Shown: piece by piece, positions 59,100 to 64,000 of the stretch
Numbering within the stretch: position 1 is the first letter of the stretch
Layout of the letters: each line of letters starts with the position of its first letter
Assembly (NCBI RefSeq): GCF_947179515.1
Contig: NC_067473.1
Location: forward strand, 91,271,850 to 91,335,849
Source of the DNA: Apodemus sylvaticus
Lineage: Eukaryota > Chordata > Mammalia > Rodentia > Muridae
Length of the DNA: 64,000 nt
Direction of reading: 5' to 3'
Notes under the pieces: model-generated
Databases searched by the model: none
What the model was told of the DNA's origin: nothing
The model's input: only the letters and a program-made list of their open reading frames with translations
Position numbers and translations under genes: made by a program

Positions 59100-59225
59100 T
59101 ATTTTAAAAACAAAACAAAACTATTCTATTGCCCAGACTGATCTCAAACTCATAGTAATCCTCCTGTCTAATCTCTCAAGTGACAGAATTAGAGGCCTGA
59201 GCTATCATGCTTGGCCTTGCTTTTC
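59100..59225 (-). mobile_element. B1-related SINE, minus strand (degenerate)
   Basis: 'ctattgcccagactgatctc', 'aaactcatagtaatcctcct', 'gacagaattagaggcctgag' and 'ctatcatgcttggcc' match antisense B1, with an A-rich left flank. Confidence 0.6.
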
Positions 59226-60389
59226 TTTGAACAGGCATTGTGAAAATAGATGAACAAAGCCCATTGTTTGGTGCGAAAGCATTTCCTCCTGCTGAGAAGC
59301 TGAGAGTTCCCTGTCCTCGCTGAGTTGAAGCTTACCCTGACTTGTACCTATCAGAATATATTTTCAGCATTCTGTAAAACAGTACCAAGTCTCTTAGGAT
59401 TCGGAGACACCCGTTAGACATGTCTGCATCCTTTTTATCTCAGGTTTCCTCCCTAGACCTTCCAACACATACATCTCTGTCTACTGTGACACATTTCTCA
59501 AATGTCATTGTGTCTCAATAGTTGTACTCTGTAGATGCATTTAAACTTACTACTGTCTTTTAAAAATTGTTTTATTGTCAAGAATTGCATAAATGTACCA
59601 ATTAAAGTAATCATATTTAGCATCCATTTTCCCTCCATATTCCACCATATTTACTTCAACACAGCACCACCTGGCATATGTCATTTTTTTTTTTTGATAA
59701 TGCACTACGTACAGCTACACCATATGTATGGGGACATCAGAATATGGGAAAACTACCAATAGCTATTCTTCATAAAAAGTAATAGTTTTTCCTCTCCCAG
59801 GAATTATCTGCTGCTTCAGTAAAAGGTAGACCTCAAAGATCATCTACTCCATCTATGCTTGGATTTTTGGGCTGGCTTGTTCTTGTACAGGTCTTATAAA
59901 GATGATTACAGCCGCCTTGAATTTGTGATTTCCCTAGCCATCTCATGCTCAGAAGCACTCCTCCACATCAACTGGCTTTTACATTCTTTCTGCTTCCTTC
60001 TTGTGCACTGTGCTTTGAGCCTTGGTGGTGGTAGGATTAATATAGACATCCTGTTTAGAGATCAACACTCTTCTGGACATGCTCACTAGTTACACATCTG
60101 CCCATTGGCAGCTGACCATTTCAAAAGAAGCTTCTGTGACCAAGTTGACAACAGAACAAGACTATGAATATTAATGTTAATATTCAGAAGGCAATTTGAC
60201 AACAAGATCATTTAGACATATAACCACAGTAGATCATACCCCAGGGCCTATGATCTCCTCAGCCCTTGGCTTCTGTTGAGGGCCATAGTACCAAGTGTGA
60301 ATTCTCTCTTGTGGAGTAGACTTCAAATCCAATTAGAAAATAGCTTTTTCTCCATTATAGTCATATCCCTATTATTTCACTAAGCACAT
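59226..60389. other. Intergenic, no gene seen
   Basis: I see no supported gene. Old L1-derived sequence is possible near the right end. Confidence 0.4.
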
Positions 60390-61990
60390 CTTGTCTGGAG
60401 AGTCAGGATTGTAGCATGCCGGGTGCAATGGAGGGAAGACTCTCCAGAAGCTTTAATGTTTCGAGGGTCCAGCTTTTTGATGGCTGTTCTTATTTCATCC
60501 ATTTCCTCCTCCAAACCCTACCACATTTCCCTTGACACGGTTCCTCCCAACTCAAGGCTTCTTATTTTGATAACGCAATCCTTTGCTACTGGAGTCCTAT
60601 TTGGAAAGTCCTTATCCATGCCTGTTAATTGAAAAGTGCGTCCTACTTGATCGTCTAGCAGTCTCAGGGTTTCCTTCAGGTCTAATGATGAGTTTCTTGA
60701 TTATGTGGAAGAGAGTTTTGTTCAGAGTAAGACATAGTGATCTGGGTTCGTTTCTCTGCATGCTGAATTTCAGTTTTCAGAAAGCCATCTGCTTTCCTAC
60801 AGTGTGTATTTTTGGCATTTTTATAAAAAAAAATCATGTAACTCTAGTTGCATGGACTTATGTCTGGGCTCTCAATTTTACTCTACTGACCTATGTGTCT
60901 GGTTTTGTGCTGAACCACACAAGTTTATTAGCAGTATGCTATAGGATAATTTAAAGTGAGCTATGCTGCTAGAACCCACAGCACTCCTTTCATACACAAT
61001 GCTTTTTGCCTCCTTAATACTTTTTTGCATTGTCTTTTCTATGCTTCTGAAAAAGCATAGAATTTTCATTGGTACTGAATTAAACCTATAGTTTCCTTTC
61101 CCTAGAACAGTCATTTCCACAATATAAATCCTCCCAATTCATGAGCATGGGATGCTTTCCATATTCTGGTTTATTGCTCTATTTCATTCTTCAGAATTCT
61201 AAAACATCCATTGCAGAGTTACTTCATTCTCTGGAATACGTTTATTTCCAAGCACCTTATTTCGTGAGTGTGACTGTTCAGAATGGTATCGTTTCTCAAT
61301 TTTGTTTGAATCTGCCATTGGTGTATAGAATGGCGGCCATCTTAATTTTGTATACTGCAACCTTGTTGAAATTATTTATCAACTCTAAACATTTTTTAGT
61401 GGTGGGTTGATGCAAGTATCCCATGTAAAGGATCATAGTATATGCAGATAGTGATACCGTGATTTCTTTTCTTCTTCATATACTTTTATTTCTTTCTCCT
61501 GTCTTAATGCTTATGAGCATTGTGTTATTGAAGAGTAGAGAAAATGGTCAACCTTGCCCTTCGTCCTAAGAAAGAACCTTGGAGTCTTTCTCCATTAAAT
61601 ATCATGCTGACTACAGACTTGTCATATATCACCTTTATGACATTGAGATATACTGCCTCCATACCTACCTAGCCTGCTATGACTTTTATGACAAAGAGAT
61701 GTTGGATTTTGTTGAAAGAATTTTCTGTGTCTAATGAGGTAATGATGTGATTTCTATCTTCAAGTCTATTTATGGGATCGATAACATTTATTGAGTTCCG
61801 TATGTTCTTAAAGTGAAGCACCTAACATTAGTCATAGTTTTGCATGGCTCACTGGAGTTTGGCATTTGTTGATTTTATTAACCTGAGTAACATGCTATTA
61901 AAACAGTCAACATTTACATTGGCTTTCTTAAGGTCTTAGTTACATTCTGGACTCAAATTGACCTTTCTGCCAAATACAATGATCAGGGAA
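60390..61990 (-). mobile_element. Old L1 ORF2 fragment, minus strand
   Basis: Antisense ORF2 can be followed through 'ttcttgattatgtggaagag', 'catggacttatgtctgggct' and 'gcattgtcttttctatgctt'. 'tcatgagcatgggatgcttt' (the same region as the young L1 near 42825) and 'gttggattttgttgaaagaa' follow. It is heavily decayed with no long frame. Confidence 0.7.
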
Positions 61991-62089
61991 TTTTAAAGAA
62001 GTATTCTCAATAGTTAAGGTAGGATTTTCTCTGTCTCATAAATGTGTACTTGATCTTTTCAACCTCACTATAAGACTTTATATTTGACC

Positions 62090-62205
62090 TATCTTATTTT
62101 TTGAAGCAATTTTTTGGCATGTAGACCAGGCTGCCTTGAAATTGCATCCTCCCGCCTCAATTTCTCCAACCCAGGGATCATAGGTGTGAACAGCCATGCA
62201 TGAAT
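62090..62205 (-). mobile_element. B1-related fragment, minus strand (weak)
   Basis: 'gtagaccaggctgccttgaa', 'attgcatcctcccgcctcaa' and 'cccagggatcataggtgtga' suggest antisense B1. Confidence 0.5.
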
Positions 62206-62329
62206 TCAGTTTGCTTTGCTATATGTAAAGTTGACCTTTGAACCATGTTTGGTATGGGCTTAAAATGACTTTTTAAGTGATTTGCAACAACTTGAAACAG
62301 CTCTCACATAAACTTCTCAGCCTAGAAAG

Positions 62330-63155
62330 GTTTTTTTTAATTGAATTTATTCTTCATTTACATTTCAAACCCCTTCCCGGTTTCCCCCTCCCCAAAAATC
62401 CCAACCCATCCTCCCACACCCTGCCTCCAAGAATATGCTCCTCCACCCAACCCACTCCCAAGACCCCCACTCGATTTCCCCACACTGGGGCATCTATTGA
62501 GCCTTCATAGGACCAAGGACCTCTCCTCCCACTGATGCCCGACAAGGCATTCCTCCGCCACACTTTTGGCTGGAACCATGTGTACCGCTTGGTTGATGGC
62601 TTAGTCCCTGGGAGCCCTGGGGCATCTGGTTGGCTGACATCATTGATCTTCCCATGGGGGTGCAACCCCCCTCCAGTCTGCCCTCCAACTTGTCTGTTGT
62701 GAACCCCGTACTCAGTCCAATGGTTGGCTGCTAGTATTCGTATCTGTATCTGTAAGGCTTTGGCAAGGCCCCTCCAAAAGACAACCATAACAGGCTCCTT
62801 TCGGTACGCACTTCTTGCCATCCATAGTAGTTTTGGTTTGGTGATTGTTTATAGGGTGAATACTGAGGTAGGACAGTCTCTGGGTGGCCTCTCCTTCGGT
62901 CTCTGCTCCACACTTTGTCTCCATAGTTGATCATGTGAATATTTTGTTCCCTTTCTCAGAGGAACCAAAGGAGGAACTTTGGTCTTCCTTCTTCTTGAGC
63001 TTCCTGTGGTCTGTGAATTATAGCATGTTTATTTTGAGCTTTTAGGCTATTATCCACTTATCAGTGAGTGTTCTTTTGGGATTGGGATACCTCACTCAGG
63101 ATGACACTTTCTAGTTCCATCCATTTGCTTAAGAATTTCATGAATTCTTTTTTTT
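62330..63155 (-). mobile_element. L1 3' end (3' UTR plus short ORF2 tail), minus strand
   Basis: It begins with a T-run (the antisense poly(A)) and 'ttgaatttattcttcattta'. The 3' UTR ('cactggggcatctattgagc', 'ccatgggggtgcaacccc') resembles that at 46893-47623. A short ORF2 tail ends near 63150. Frames of up to 155 codons over the 3' UTR are not genes. Confidence 0.85.
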
Positions 63156-63189
63156 AAAAAAAATCTTTTCATGGATTCTTAAAAAAAAA

Positions 63190-63600
63190 AAAGGAGAGGA
63201 CAACCCAACATAAAGAAAAGATTTCCAAAGGAGGCGCAAGAGTCAGAGGCCCTCTTGTTCTCATACTCAAGAAGCCCCTAACAATTCTTAGCTAACAGCT
63301 GTAGCATGCCAAGAGGACCTGTGCTTGCTGATTTAGTCTCTGTGAAACTCATATGAACCTTGTTTGGTTCATTCAGAGGGCCTTGTTCTCCTGGTAGTCT
63401 CCATCTTCTCTGTTTTTTACAGTATTTCTGCTTCCTCTTCCATGGGATTCCCTGAGCTCTGAGGAGAGAAATTTGATTGAGAATTCCTATTTAGATTCTC
63501 TATATGTAAGGTCATAATGCCTGGCTGTGGGTCTCTGCCTCTCTTTCCATTTACTACAGTATGAAGCCCCTCTGATGATGACTGGATAAGAGGCTGGTGT
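63190..63600 (-). mobile_element. Old L1 3' UTR fragment, minus strand
   Basis: 'catgggattccctgagctct', 'gaggagagaaatttgattga' and 'aatgcctggctgtgggtctc' match the antisense of old L1 3' UTR sequence. The family assignment is from memory. Confidence 0.5.
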
Positions 63601-63849
63601 AGAAGTAAAACAATATTATTAAGAGTAATTTAATTGACCACCCCCCTTTTATAGACCAGTAGTATTAGACCTTAGTAGTAATAGACCTTAGTCTCCAGGA
63701 TATCTATACCCTTGTTCTTAATTACTCAAACAGTGTCAAGTATGGGTTCATTTTCCTGGAGTGAGACTTAGATCAAATCAGACAATGGTTAGCTAGGATA
63801 GGTCTTGCTTCACTTAATTATAGTTTATTTTGTCATGATTGGTTACCAC

Positions 63850-63985
63850 TTAGTAGCCTTTTTTTCTGGGAAGGAAGTGAATCAGGAGGGAATGGGGTGG
63901 GAAGGAACTGGGAGTAGTAGAAGTATGGGGAGCAATAATCAGGATATATTGTATGAGAAAACAATTTTTCAATAAAAAAAGTGTG
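63850..63985 (+). mobile_element. L1 3' end, plus strand
   Basis: A purine-rich 'gggaatggggtgggaagga' stretch leads into 'aggatatattgtatgagaaa' and 'tttttcaataaaaaaag', the pattern of a rodent L1 3' terminus. Confidence 0.6.
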
Positions 63986-64000
63986 CCAGTAACATATACA

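Noticed and set aside
62354..62934. 155-codon minus-strand frame and neighbours
   Set aside because: Lies within an L1 3' UTR, not a gene.

Overview
The window looks like a murid rodent genome, most likely rat (Rattus). It contains one recognisable protein-coding host gene, Atoh1 (Math1). The encoded 350-residue protein matches my recollection of mouse ATOH1 apart from scattered substitutions and one missing residue. The surrounding repeats (B1, B2/B3, B4, ID-like SINEs, URR1, rodent L1) are murid. The species call is an inference from the protein and repeats, not from an alignment.

Layout. 0-17 kb: gene-free DNA with old L1 3' tails, degenerate SINEs, a MaLR-like LTR, a RMER-like repeat and many microsatellites. 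17-27.5 kb: the Atoh1 domain. It has a GC-rich promoter near 19.5-19.66 kb, a single-exon CDS at 19841-20893, a poly(A) signal at 21733, and the region matching the known 3' autoregulatory enhancer (A/B elements) at about 24.3-25.6 kb. I see only simple repeats in this domain. 27.5-36.7 kb: intergenic DNA with an L1 tail, a URR1 DNA transposon and scattered SINEs.

36.7-51.9 kb: a dense nest of retroelements. An old plus-strand L1 is interrupted by a B1 with a 207-bp AAG tract, a B3, a full-length young L1 (38085-44507, 17-bp target duplication, intact ORF1, ORF2 broken by three +1 shifts) and a MaLR-like LTR carrying a CTGC tract. Part of the old L1 ORF2 has expanded into a 14-bp minisatellite of about 31 copies. 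A minus-strand L1 follows, carrying an extra 100-bp copy of its own sequence. 52-55 kb: a URR1 element split by a 243-bp insert that has a second copy 1.5 kb away, then an RPL7A processed pseudogene. 55-64 kb: gene-free DNA ending in more L1 fragments.

The functional logic is that of a developmental regulator: an intronless transcription factor gene with its enhancer downstream, including an E-box through which ATOH1 is known to activate itself. Everything else is transposon-derived or unassigned intergenic sequence. No bacterial-type features, CRISPR arrays, rRNA or tRNA genes were seen.
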